NCBI RefSeq assembly: GCF_000711795.1
Contig: NZ_JONH01000001.1
Location: 372,001 to 436,000, forward strand
From: Vibrio pacinii DSM 19139
GTDB taxonomy: Bacteria; Pseudomonadota; Gammaproteobacteria; Enterobacterales; Vibrionaceae
Reading direction: 5' to 3'
Length of the DNA stretch: 64,000 nt
Positions within the stretch are counted from its first letter, which is position 1; the number at the start of each line of letters is the position of its first letter. The position numbers and the translations under genes were made by a program. This document shows positions 1-8,242 of this stretch, in pieces. The notes under the pieces were generated by a model. It was not told the origin of the DNA and did not search any database. It saw only the letters and a list, made by a program, of their open reading frames with translations.

Positions 1-179
1 ATCCACGGGTTAATGCCTGCCACAATTGCCGTTGCCGCGACTGCCGCTCCCATAGGAAAACTGCCATCGACACTCAAGTCTGGAAAATCAAGTACCCGGA
101 AGGTGATATACACACCTAGAGCAACGAGTCCGTAAAGCAACCCGATCTCCAGTGCGCCAAAAAAAGCAAAAGCAGACAT
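1..179 (-). CDS. ABC transporter permease, N-terminal part (cut by window start)
   Basis: Reading leftward from an ATG at 179, the frame gives about 59 residues with a hydrophobic start, a conserved 'FPDLSVDGSF' segment and further hydrophobic residues. This is the N-terminus of the permease family that pairs with ABC substrate-binding proteins of the PF04392 type (uncharacterised or TrpX-like uptake systems). The segment after the first membrane helix is the most recognisable part. It lies just downstream of the binding-protein gene on the same strand, so the two form one uptake operon; the ATPase gene would be expected further left, outside the window. The substrate cannot be told from sequence; aromatic amino acids are one possibility known for relatives. 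Confidence 0.8.
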   Translation of the reverse strand, partial: MSAFAFFGALEIGLLYGLVALGVYITFRVLDFPDLSVDGSFPMGAAVAATAIVAGINPW

Positions 180-201
180 ATCCACTCCCTCTGTGCTAAA
201 A

Positions 202-239
202 AAAAGCAGCCCCAAATCCCATCAACTGGCCTTTGGGGC
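202..239 (-). terminator. intercistronic hairpin with T-tract between binding protein and permease
   Basis: GCCCCAAA (209-216) pairs with TTTGGGGC (232-239). On the minus strand the stem is followed by eight T's. It sits between the binding-protein stop and the permease start, so it probably acts as a partial terminator or mRNA stabiliser that keeps binding-protein expression above permease expression. Confidence 0.7.
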
Positions 240-245
240 GGTGGA

Positions 246-1211
246 TTATTTGACGCTAGTTGCGCGGTCAAGAACAGATTGAGGAATGGTTATGCCGAGT
301 TTCATCGCCGCACTGCTACTGACGACTAAATCAGAACCTTTAGCCACTTTTACATCCAGTGAACCCGGCTCTGCTCCTTCGATAATTGCCGCAACGTAAT
401 CGGCGGTTTGCACACCAACTTGGTAGTAATCAAAACCGACACTCGCAATGGCGCCTTTTTCAACATATGAGGTAGCGCCGCCAAACACTGGCGTTTTAGC
501 TTGGTTCGCCGCGACAATCATGCCTTCGATTGCGCTGGCAACGGTATTGTCTGTCGGTGCGTAAATCACGTCTGATTTGGCAACAATCGCTTGGGTCGCC
601 GATTGAACATCAGCACTCTTCAGTGCCGTGGCTTCGACAACTTTAATCCCATGCTCACTCGCACTTTGTTTAAGCAGTTCAACCAAGGTAACCGCATTGG
701 CTTCACCCGGATTAAACACCACACCAATGGACTTGACGTTAGGCATGATCTCTTTAATCAACGCAACATGTTGATTGACGGGTGATAGGTCAGACAGACC
801 CGTGACATTCTTGCCTGGTTGTATCATCGTTTTAACCAACTTTGCACCGACTGGATCCGTAACGGCGGTAAAGACAACCGGAATAGAACGCGTTGCAGAA
901 ACCAGCGCTTGCGCAGTTGGCGTTGCAATACCGACCAAAACATCAGGCTTTTCACCAACAAATTGACGCGCGATTTGAACCGCTATGGCAGGATTTCCTT
1001 GCGCGGTTTTAAAATCAAAATCTAAATTTTTACCTTGCTCATAACCTTTAGCTTTTAGACCATCGATCAAACCTTGGCGGGTTGCATCTAGCGCCGGATG
1101 CTCAACAATTTGTGACACCGCTACCTTGGCTGTTTTAGCCATAATAGAGGTTGAAGAGAGTAACGTGGCACCTGCGAGTATAGCGGTCGCAATGACTTTT
1201 CCTGCTTTCAT
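246..1211 (-). CDS. ABC transporter substrate-binding protein (PF04392 / TrpX-like)
   Basis: Periplasmic ligand-binding component of an ABC importer, 321 residues from the chosen start. The start is the ATG at 1211, because AAGGAG lies six bases upstream and the protein then opens with a standard signal peptide (MKAGKVIATAILAGATLLSS, cleavage near SIMA/KT). An upstream in-frame ATG at 1241 would add ten residues before the signal peptide and is less likely. Landmarks of the PF04392 family include 'ATPTAQALVSAT', 'FTAVTDPVGAKLV' and 'GVVFNPGEANAV'. It precedes the permease gene on the same strand. The ligand is not deducible; the family includes tryptophan/tyrosine-type binders, but this is inference from family only. 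Confidence 0.88.
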   Translation of the reverse strand: MKAGKVIATAILAGATLLSSTSIMAKTAKVAVSQIVEHPALDATRQGLIDGLKAKGYEQGKNLDFDFKTAQGNPAIAVQIARQFVGEKPDVLVGIATPTAQALVSATRSIPVVFTAVTDPVGAKLVKTMIQPGKNVTGLSDLSPVNQHVALIKEIMPNVKSIGVVFNPGEANAVTLVELLKQSASEHGIKVVEATALKSADVQSATQAIVAKSDVIYAPTDNTVASAIEGMIVAANQAKTPVFGGATSYVEKGAIASVGFDYYQVGVQTADYVAAIIEGAEPGSLDVKVAKGSDLVVSSSAAMKLGITIPQSVLDRATSVK

Positions 1212-1506
1212 CTTAACTCCTTGATGTAATATCCATTCCATTGAGAAGCCCCGATCACAACGCCCTATGATAAAAACTCAGTAGACATTTATGATTAAGC
1301 AAGCAACGTCATTGAGCTGACAGCGCGCCTGTGTTGTGAATAAAGCGCTGGCAACTCTTGGTCTGGTATAAGCAATTGTATGTTGTGTTTAATTTATCGT
1401 TTTATCTACACATTCCGTGTACATAGCAAATATTATTACCAGTAAGCTGTACAAAAGAAAAGCAGGTTTTAACATCAAGATAACAAAAAGAGAGACTGGT
1501 GAGTAT

Positions 1507-2700
1507 TTACTCTTTAACAGCATGGATCAGTATGTTTCGCGGTGTTGCTTCACGTGGGCAGAATTCTGAAAGAGAAACTCGGTAACCAGCCTGTTGTAGA
1601 TAGAGTACTTTATCGAGCACAAGCCATAGCTCAAGTGCACGCCTAAACGGTTGTTGAACAAGACTGATACGTTCCATGTGCCAGTATCGCTCGATGCCGA
1701 GCTGATGGTAGTGGTCAAAATCAAGCTTGGGCAACGTCAGCGATTTTTTGTCACTTGCCCACAAACAAAACGCAGCGAAACCTTCGGCTAACTGAGACTT
1801 TTTGATGCTAGGTACTGGTGCATATTGTGAATGTCCTAACTCCTCACGCAGTAAAATATCGAAACCAAGTCGATAGGACATCTCTTCCATCCGATGTCGT
1901 TTGACGCGCTCGCCACCCGTGACCGTTTCTTGCAGAGGAACTCTCAATTCATTTTTTGATAGTACCAGTTGAGAGTCAATCGCTGCCTCAGACAACGGCT
2001 GATAGTGATCACTGTTGATTAGATGGTAACAACAAGGAGAAAAAGTAATGGCTGGTAATTGGTACTGTGACGCATGTTTAATCAGCGTGACGTGGAGATC
2101 GCCGCAAGCGTGCAGCGCAACCGCATGCTGTCGAGCGTTAAACACATTTTTTGCCGCCGAAGAAAACGCATCGCCTTGGACAAAGCGCATCGGTAGGCCT
2201 TGCTTATCAGCGTCGTGTTGGCCTGTTGCACATAACTCGGCCTGAAACTCAAAACTGGTGACAGGCTGCTGTGTTTGACTGGCCAAGATTCGGCCTAAAT
2301 AGCCTTTGCCTGAGCACCATTCTAACCACTCCTGACCATGATGATCACACACCAAGGCTTCGCCTATGGCGCGAATTTGAGTTAACTTTCGACCGGGAAT
2401 GCCGCTATCAATGCCACGTGGTAAGCACAATGAACGTTTGTTACTAGGGTTTAACCGCGTGGTGCGACTGAGCATTGCAAGTGCAGGCACAAAGGCTTGC
2501 ATAACCGTTATTAGCTCAACGCTATTTTGCTTATACCACTCAATATCCGAGGCGTTAAGATTGTTGAGCCATTGACAAAGCTGAGGGTTCTCTTTTAACC
2601 AAGGTAGCGAGGGGTGTACGCTCGAAAAAAATGGCTCAAAGCGCCAATACGATTGATTGTCGAGTAGAAATTGATCAAGTGATTGAAATTGGTGTTGCAT
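1507..2700 (-). CDS. SAM-dependent methyltransferase (Methyltransf_32 / GSTCD-like)
   Basis: 397 residues. A class I SAM-binding glycine motif is seen at about residues 127-139 (LEWCSGKGYLGRI), followed by 'ALHACGDLHVTLI' near 195 and 'SPCCYHL' near 221-227, the pattern of the Methyltransf_32 family that also occurs in the C-terminal domain of eukaryotic GSTCD. The N-terminal 110 residues are probably a helical substrate-recognition region. The substrate is unknown; relatives are often proposed to act on RNA or protein, but nothing here decides this. It stands alone between the ABC system and cysB, all on the same strand, with about 50 bases separating it from cysB, so it may be co-transcribed with cysB. 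Confidence 0.75.
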   Translation of the reverse strand: MQHQFQSLDQFLLDNQSYWRFEPFFSSVHPSLPWLKENPQLCQWLNNLNASDIEWYKQNSVELITVMQAFVPALAMLSRTTRLNPSNKRSLCLPRGIDSGIPGRKLTQIRAIGEALVCDHHGQEWLEWCSGKGYLGRILASQTQQPVTSFEFQAELCATGQHDADKQGLPMRFVQGDAFSSAAKNVFNARQHAVALHACGDLHVTLIKHASQYQLPAITFSPCCYHLINSDHYQPLSEAAIDSQLVLSKNELRVPLQETVTGGERVKRHRMEEMSYRLGFDILLREELGHSQYAPVPSIKKSQLAEGFAAFCLWASDKKSLTLPKLDFDHYHQLGIERYWHMERISLVQQPFRRALELWLVLDKVLYLQQAGYRVSLSEFCPREATPRNILIHAVKE

Positions 2701-2753
2701 GACTTCCCCCTAGAAAGCGTAGTTTAGAGGGAAGTGAATAGAGATGATAGCGT

Positions 2754-3746
<993 letters not shown>

Positions 3747-4025
3747 TTATCGGCGCCCCACAATGAGCAGACATAGTTTATAATATTTAGTTATAACGTC
3801 TCTGTGATCAAATTGGTAGCCCAATCGCATTTAAGGCTTAGAAAAGCGAGACACTTTGGTATTCGCTGCCCGTTTTGCAATCAATTACTCAGAATGAGCG
3901 TTGGGTTGACGTTTTTGATTAATAAAATGGCCTGGTTAGGCGATAATACAAAGTAGGTGCAGGGACTTTTACTATTCGTGTATGCTAACCTGCTAACCAT
4001 TAGAAAATATTAAGATACGGAATTT

Positions 4026-4790
4026 ATGAATATTGGGTTAATCATAGCTTTAGTCGCCATCTTACTCGTCTTGGTTCTTGGCTATAACATTATGCTTCAG
4101 TATAAAGTTAAAGCTGAAACTGCTCGAAAGCAGGAAAGCTCTCGCTATCTACAAATTATTGACGCGACCGAAGAGTTAATCGGTCACGCACACCACATGC
4201 CTTACAGCAAAGACTTGTTGCTATGTTTAAATAACCGCATTTTAGATGCGCTACAAAACATGTCTGAACTCGATCCTCGAAACAAACAGCTTGAGCAACG
4301 CGTTGAGAACATGAAACAGCAGATCAAGCATCTGAGCGAAAATCATCAGGGCGCCGAGAGCACTCCATTTAAAGTTCCGAGCAGTGATAAGCAAGCCATC
4401 GTCATGCTTAAACTGGTTAAACGTTTACGTGATACGGTTCGTAGCGAGCACAATAAAGGCCGCTTTGAAACCCAAGCTTATGTTGCTGAGAATGCGCGTC
4501 TAGAAACAATCCAAATTCGTATCAATATAGAAAATGTCATTAAGCGCTCAAATGATGCCATCGTACGTGGTCAACCTGGAACCGCAATTCAGTTGTTGAA
4601 AAAAGGTCTCGATGCTCTGAGTACCAAAAATGACGCCTACTCCAATCAAGCCAGAGAAAGGCTACAAACCATGTATGATGAGTTGGAGTCTAAACGTCAA
4701 ACTAAGAACGCCGAAGATCTTCATCAGCATACAGAAGACCAGCGCTCCGATGATATGGACGCCCTCTTTGGTGAAAAGAAAAAGTGGTAA
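4026..4790 (+). CDS. membrane-anchored coiled-coil protein of unknown function
   Basis: 254 residues. Residues 1-22 form one hydrophobic membrane helix with no obvious cleavage site, so the protein is probably an inner-membrane anchor. The rest is charged and helical, with heptad-like stretches (about 70-110 and 180-240) and a hydrophilic, acidic tail ending in 'MDALFGEKKKW'. I recognise it only as a conserved Vibrio-type hypothetical protein and can assign no enzymatic motif. It is the gene immediately upstream of the broken miaE and is separated from it by a strong terminator, so the two are probably independent units. Confidence 0.7.
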   Translation: MNIGLIIALVAILLVLVLGYNIMLQYKVKAETARKQESSRYLQIIDATEELIGHAHHMPYSKDLLLCLNNRILDALQNMSELDPRNKQLEQRVENMKQQIKHLSENHQGAESTPFKVPSSDKQAIVMLKLVKRLRDTVRSEHNKGRFETQAYVAENARLETIQIRINIENVIKRSNDAIVRGQPGTAIQLLKKGLDALSTKNDAYSNQARERLQTMYDELESKRQTKNAEDLHQHTEDQRSDDMDALFGEKKKW

Positions 4791-4814
4791 TATAATCGCC
4801 GCAAACCAAATTCG

Positions 4815-4843
4815 AAAAGGTCGCTGTTGCGACCTTTTCTTTT
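4815..4843 (+). terminator. rho-independent terminator after the 4026-4790 gene
   Basis: AAAAGGTCGC (4815-4824), loop TGTT, GCGACCTTTT (4829-4838), then CTTTTT. A perfect 10-bp stem with a T-tract, between the coiled-coil gene and the broken miaE. Confidence 0.9.
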
Positions 4844-4865
4844 TAATTTAAGTTGTAAGACCAAG

Positions 4866-5018
4866 ATGATTGAATTGAACCAATATCAAGCGCTGCTCGC
4901 GCCGATAAATGACTTCCTTTATTGCCCAACCCCACAGCAGTGGGTCACCGAAGCAGCCAAAGCTGAAAATTTAAAGGTGATTCTTACCGATCACCTACTG
5001 TGTGAGCTAAAGGCATAG
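4866..5018 (+). pseudogene. miaE: miaE, 5' fragment (first 50 codons, interrupted by the island)
   Basis: An open frame of 50 codons encodes a normal MiaE N-terminus (starting MIELNQYQALLAPINDF) and runs through 'DHLLCELKA', then meets a TAG at 5016-5018 instead of continuing. The missing remainder resumes at 12169 with 'CELKAGQSAMYLIRK', so one resident gene was split at about codons 46-50. The fragment keeps the first predicted iron-ligand glutamate but lacks the other helices of the diiron bundle, so it cannot be an active tRNA hydroxylase. A 16-base near-identical repeat (4999-5014 and 12170-12185) marks the two break points. Confidence 0.93.
4999..5014 (+). repeat. left boundary repeat of the island (att-like)
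   Basis: TGTGTGAGCTAAAGGC, matching 14 of 16 bases with 12170-12185 (TGTGTGAGCTGAAAGC). The two differences are both at synonymous third codon positions of miaE. It sits exactly where the miaE reading frame is broken, so it marks an insertion end or recombination site. Confidence 0.75.
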
Positions 5019-5083
5019 GTGTGCAGTTAACGATCTAATACTGGATTAAGAGGGAGGCATACAACCCCGCCTCTTCTATCTAC

Positions 5084-7189
5084 TCAGATGCCCTTATTAG
5101 CTAAAAATTCATCACAAGCCTTAACGACATACTCAGGTATCAAATCATATTTCGTTGGATCAAGCTGACATATGTACTCATTCTCAATATGGTATGTTTC
5201 ATTGATAAATTTTTGAATGACTGAATTACCCACATCAAGCTCTTCATCTACTTCTTTAAATAAACGGAAAACCTGAAGCTTTTCGTAACCATTTGAGCAA
5301 TTATCATACAGCTCTTTCAATGATTCTTTAGCTTGTAACTGTTCAAGTACACTACCGTATTCAAAACCATCAATTTTATCTAAAATTTCAGCAATACCAC
5401 TGTCTAACTTTTCTGGTTCCATTATCGGCGAACCATCTAATCGCCTATCTTCCGCTTCTTCCAAAGTTCTAAGGTGTAACAAGTTAGAAAGAACCTGATA
5501 AGCATCCCCCATTTCATCTGTAATCTCAAAATATCTGCGTAAGTATATTAGCTTTAATATGGAGTGAGCTTCAGTTTCTAAGTAATCTGTACAGATTTGA
5601 GAAAACGTTTTGATGTCACTCTTATCTATAACCAGTTCGCTTATTAGGCCAGAGTCGAACCTTAGATAAGAAGCAAACACCTGACTATCAAACTGTTTCT
5701 TCACCGCTTTCACTGTGTCTATGATTGGTTCAACATCATGAGTAAGCATCAAGACCGTCTTACTCTTTAAGCAATTAGCAGGCTTTCTCCGAAAAAGCAT
5801 TTCCAAAATTGCATACTTTTTATTCTTATCAAATGAAGAAATCGGATCGTCCAGTATGATCAAGTCAGGCTTCTTGGATAAGCACTCGTACATAAACAAG
5901 ACAATTGCAAATGCGTTACGCTCACCGAAGCTCAAATGTTGATCTCCACCAGAAACAAAACCGTCATGGTCAATATGCTGCAATTTCAATTGGGAGTTAT
6001 CGTCCTCTCCTGATATTTGCACTTTATATTTATAACCAGCGTAAGATAGAAAACTGTTAATCTCTGTTTGATACTTTTCTACCAACTTTTGCATTTCGCC
6101 ACGTTGTTGATTTAGCTTCCCTTGTAACTGACCAGCCTTAACTACGACTTCATCTATCGAGTTATTAATAGCGTCAATTTCTTGTTTGGTGGCATCTGAA
6201 TTTAATTCAGTAAGAAAAGCAAGATCGATCTTGTATGCATTTAGCTGATCTCGTACCAACTCATCTCTTTTAAAATCAAACCCTTTGAGTGATTTCAACT
6301 TGACCAAGCGCTCAGACAAACGGTCAATCTGCGTTTTGATCTGTTTGAGATAATCGACATGCTCTGGCTCAAGACCATTTGGAAGAAGAGTGATATCTGT
6401 TAGTTTTTGCCTTGCTTCTTCAGTAAAGTAATTGCCAAGTTGGTTGATAACATCAATTATCTTTACCAAGTTTTTAATAACATTTTTGTCATATTCTTCA
6501 CCAACTTTGGCGATTTGCTCTTTCTTATCCGTAGTATCTGATGAGCAGTACGGGCAACAATCTGACAACTCAGAAAACTGTTGTGCACCTTTTGTTTGCC
6601 AATCAATCCACGCCACGTTGGAAGAACTACTAATGAAGGGTTGATATACTTCTAAACCTTCAGGGATGTGTTGTAACTTGTTTCCCTGAGAAAGACCTTT
6701 CATACCTGTCGATTTCTGTGATAGGCCAGATTTTGTCAGGGTGAAAGCAGTACCTAACTCACTTAGATTACTAATGAACGTTTCAAGGTTCTCGTTTCCA
6801 TCAAACAAACCATTGATTTCTTTTACGATTGTATCAATTTCTTTTTCGACAACGTTGTACGCTTCCGTTCTGATGAAAATATCGAAACTATTGCTGACCA
6901 ATTCATCTGATTGAAAAGTAAATTGACGTACATACTCCTCGTTAAAACACATAACCGAATTAACCTCAACATCAGAAGTTACTGATGGTACTTTTGAGTC
7001 AGGATTATCTGTTTTCAACTTAAACGGCATTAGAGAGTCGAGAACTCCTTCTTGTGAATGCAGCGTAATAGCTTTTGCTATCGTGCTCTTTCCTGTGCCA
7101 TTCGGTGCAAATTTAATATTTAGTTTTTTATCTGTCAGTGCAATCGTTGCTGAGTCAATACTGTTGCAATTTTCTATTGTGATATTCAT
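5084..7189 (-). CDS. RloC/PrrC-like AAA ATPase, candidate anticodon nuclease
   Basis: 701 residues. Walker A at 28-36 (APNGTGKST), an ABC/SMC-type signature near 419-424 (LSFGER), Walker B at 443-449 (LIILDDP), D-loop SSFD and an H-loop histidine (LTHD) near 484. The phrase 'MCFNEEYVRQF' (80-90) is typical of the AAA_13 (PrrC/RloC, COG4694) family. The region between the Walker motifs is helical and carries CPYC at 212-215, like the zinc hook of RloC. The C-terminal 200 residues hold R551-X3-E555 (RRYFE) and H667 (ETYHIEN), which could be the Arg/Glu/His triad of anticodon nucleases, although the spacing to the histidine is longer than in PrrC. Family knowledge: RloC excises the tRNA wobble nucleotide as an antiphage response. 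The nuclease assignment is inference; an ATP-dependent defence protein without tRNase activity is the alternative. Confidence 0.7.
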   Translation of the reverse strand: MNITIENCNSIDSATIALTDKKLNIKFAPNGTGKSTIAKAITLHSQEGVLDSLMPFKLKTDNPDSKVPSVTSDVEVNSVMCFNEEYVRQFTFQSDELVSNSFDIFIRTEAYNVVEKEIDTIVKEINGLFDGNENLETFISNLSELGTAFTLTKSGLSQKSTGMKGLSQGNKLQHIPEGLEVYQPFISSSSNVAWIDWQTKGAQQFSELSDCCPYCSSDTTDKKEQIAKVGEEYDKNVIKNLVKIIDVINQLGNYFTEEARQKLTDITLLPNGLEPEHVDYLKQIKTQIDRLSERLVKLKSLKGFDFKRDELVRDQLNAYKIDLAFLTELNSDATKQEIDAINNSIDEVVVKAGQLQGKLNQQRGEMQKLVEKYQTEINSFLSYAGYKYKVQISGEDDNSQLKLQHIDHDGFVSGGDQHLSFGERNAFAIVLFMYECLSKKPDLIILDDPISSFDKNKKYAILEMLFRRKPANCLKSKTVLMLTHDVEPIIDTVKAVKKQFDSQVFASYLRFDSGLISELVIDKSDIKTFSQICTDYLETEAHSILKLIYLRRYFEITDEMGDAYQVLSNLLHLRTLEEAEDRRLDGSPIMEPEKLDSGIAEILDKIDGFEYGSVLEQLQAKESLKELYDNCSNGYEKLQVFRLFKEVDEELDVGNSVIQKFINETYHIENEYICQLDPTKYDLIPEYVVKACDEFLANKGI

Positions 7190-7268
7190 TTATTGTTCTT
7201 ACTCCAACCAACTTAACGAATTGCCATCTTACCTGATATGCAACAGCGGCTTCTCTGATGCATTTCAT
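7155..7268 (-). CDS. possible 37-residue leader ORF overlapping the start of the RloC-like gene
   Basis: An ATG at 7268 has a good ribosome-binding site (AGAAGGAAATT before it) and opens a 37-codon frame beginning MKCIREAAVAYQVRW that runs past the ATG of the RloC-like gene at 7189 in another frame. It could couple or dampen translation of the downstream toxin-like gene, or be chance. It resembles no family I know. Confidence 0.25.
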   Translation of the reverse strand: MKCIREAAVAYQVRWQFVKLVGVRTINEYHNRKLQQY

Positions 7269-7346
7269 AATTTCCTTCTTATAAACAATGAAACTAACCG
7301 TACTGAGCGTGTTAAGATTATCGAAACAACCTGCAACTCTTTGTGA

Positions 7347-8141
7347 ATGATGTACGAACAACTTTTAGCCCCTATTCATAACTTCCTCAAATGCTCAACC
7401 CCTGACTCTTGGATTGAAGAAGCTCGTAAGCCAGAGAACCTTTCCGTGATTTTGCGGGATCATTTACTATGCGAGTTGAAAGCTTCGCAGAGTGCCGTTT
7501 TCCTTCTTAAGCGCTATGTATTAACCGATGAAGGTAAAGAGCAAATTACTCAATTGGTTGAGCCATATGAGCACTTTGCTTACAAAGGTATTGGCAGCCT
7601 TGAAACGCTAAAAGGTAAAAGCAATATTTCTAAATCAATCAAATCCAAAGATGGCTGCGCCTACGGGCAGGATATGATTGATAAGATGGTTCTCTTGATT
7701 CGAGAAGAGCTACACCACTTCTACCAAGTGTTAGAAATCATCGAAGAGCAAGGTTTAGAGTATCGTCCTATTACGGCAAGTCGTTACGCCAAAGGAATGA
7801 TTAAGCATATCCGAACTTTTGAGCCAGCAGCTCTTATCGACAAGCTGATTATTGGTGCATTTATTGAAGCTCGTTCTTGTGAACGATTTGCCAAACTTGC
7901 CCCGTTCCTTGATGAGCCAATTCAAAAATTCTACATCTCATTGCTACGCTCAGAAGCACGACACTACCACGACTACTTGGAACTCGCAGAGCAGATTGCT
8001 GGTGAAGATATTTCCGAACGTATTGAACTCTTCGCTAATGTTGAAGCTGAATTAATTACCTCTGACGATTCAGTGTTTCGCTTCCACTCTGGCGTACCAA
8101 AGCTAACAACAACTAAGCATTCACAAGCTATTATTTTATAG
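7347..8141 (+). CDS. miaE: MiaE, tRNA-(2-methylthio-N6-isopentenyladenosine-37)-hydroxylase, island-borne full copy
   Basis: 264 residues, complete. Hydroxylates ms2i6A at position 37 of tRNAs that read UNN codons, giving ms2io6A; it is a non-haem diiron, oxygen-dependent enzyme with a ferritin-like four-helix bundle. Predicted ligands include E43 (LLCELK), the 'EELHHFYQ' helix, 'EARSCERF' and 'SEARHYHDY' (two E-x-x-H pairs). It aligns end to end with the two fragments of the resident gene (for example 'LIDKLIIGA' and 'KFYISLLRSEARHY' are shared) but is clearly divergent and has a 12-residue longer tail, so it came from another lineage. ATGATG at 7347 offers two adjacent starts and the ribosome-binding site is weak. 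It is divergent from the RloC-like gene across 157 bases. Confidence 0.92.
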   Translation: MMYEQLLAPIHNFLKCSTPDSWIEEARKPENLSVILRDHLLCELKASQSAVFLLKRYVLTDEGKEQITQLVEPYEHFAYKGIGSLETLKGKSNISKSIKSKDGCAYGQDMIDKMVLLIREELHHFYQVLEIIEEQGLEYRPITASRYAKGMIKHIRTFEPAALIDKLIIGAFIEARSCERFAKLAPFLDEPIQKFYISLLRSEARHYHDYLELAEQIAGEDISERIELFANVEAELITSDDSVFRFHSGVPKLTTTKHSQAIIL

Positions 8142-8209
8142 TTATTGAATAATTATATCACTACGTTATCAAAGCATATATATAATTCAATAATAACTTG
8201 AAATGAAAA

Positions 8210-8229
8210 GAGGAGCTATTAAACTCCTC
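8210..8229 (-). terminator. hairpin between convergent miaE copy and ATPase gene
   Basis: GAGGAG (8210-8215) and CTCCTC (8224-8229) with an 8-base loop. Read on the minus strand it is followed by TTTT, placing it as the terminator of the 8243-11104 gene. A looser AT-rich inverted repeat at about 8142-8200 (TTATTGAAT ... ATTCAATAA) may serve the miaE copy on the plus strand. Confidence 0.5.
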
Positions 8230-8242
8230 CATAAAGAAAAAA

